Below, piece after piece: positions 12,473 through 12,503 of a stretch of DNA of 12,503 nucleotides. The stretch spans positions 1 to 12,503 of the forward strand of contig JAKSMA010000045.1 of the NCBI GenBank assembly GCA_024400895.1, read 5' to 3'. The position numbers and the translations under genes are program-made. Under the pieces are notes generated by a model that saw nothing but the letters and a program-made list of their open reading frames with translations, was not told the origin of the DNA and did no database searches. This DNA is from Muribaculaceae bacterium (GTDB lineage Bacteria; Bacteroidota; Bacteroidia; Bacteroidales; Muribaculaceae). Within the stretch, counting starts at the first letter, position 1; each line of letters opens with the position of its first letter.

Positions 12473-12503
12473 CGCTCGGGCTAATTGGCTCGGGCGTTCT
12501 CTT
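12473..12503 (+). terminator. Intrinsic terminator of the small lipoprotein gene
   Basis: CGCTCGGGCT (12473-12482) and GGCTCGGGCG (12487-12496) look like a direct repeat in DNA. As RNA they fold into a 10-bp stem with G-U pairs around AAUU, followed by UUCUCUU at the window edge. It lies about 55 nt after the stop codon. Confidence 0.6.

Overview
The window looks like a chromosomal stretch from a member of the Bacteroidales. I infer this from promoter elements of the TAnnTTTG type, weak or absent Shine-Dalgarno sequences, the order psd-pssA-DUF4834, DUF4923-type proteins, and a large surface protein with an apparent type IX secretion C-terminal domain. A gut Muribaculaceae or Prevotellaceae relative is plausible, but the sequence alone does not settle family or genus.

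Layout. Positions 1-1059 hold the C-terminal part of a MATE-type membrane transporter with an extra cytosolic tail. A good promoter at 1048-1079 then drives a phospholipid operon: psd, pssA (26-nt overlap) and a small membrane-anchored DUF4834-like protein, ending at 2879. PssA makes phosphatidylserine from CDP-diacylglycerol and serine, and Psd decarboxylates it to phosphatidylethanolamine. Positions 2880-3737 are non-coding and rich in repeats: a short hairpin, four 8-bp tandem units, a 182-bp imperfect palindrome, a weak terminator, a promoter and a 21-bp tandem duplication in the presumed leader. A 1392-residue secreted modular protein (3738-7916) follows. It has Ig-like domains, an OB-like domain, an InlB-type repeat, a duplicated module and a C-terminal sorting domain.

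Positions 7917-8616 are again non-coding: a 163-bp palindromic element with perfect 17-bp terminal inverted repeats, a strong intrinsic terminator, then hairpins and five 9-bp tandem units just upstream of a promoter. That promoter serves a two-gene unit: a periplasmic UshA/CpdB-type nucleotidase/phosphodiesterase (8617-10347) and a DUF4923-like secreted protein with a 4-nt ATGA overlap (10344-10895). Eight 7-bp tandem units and a 13-bp-stem terminator separate it from a convergent, distantly paralogous DUF4923-like lipoprotein on the minus strand (11043-11687). The window ends with a small lipoprotein (11985-12419) whose acidic half is followed by five 11-residue lysine/glutamate-rich repeats, and a terminator.

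The protein-coding content is mostly familiar. I do not see a complete novel defence, mobile or biosynthetic system. The least explained material is the two large palindromic elements, the set of different short-period tandem repeats in the intergenic regions, the chimeric-looking surface protein, the paired DUF4923 proteins and the charge-segregated repeat lipoprotein.
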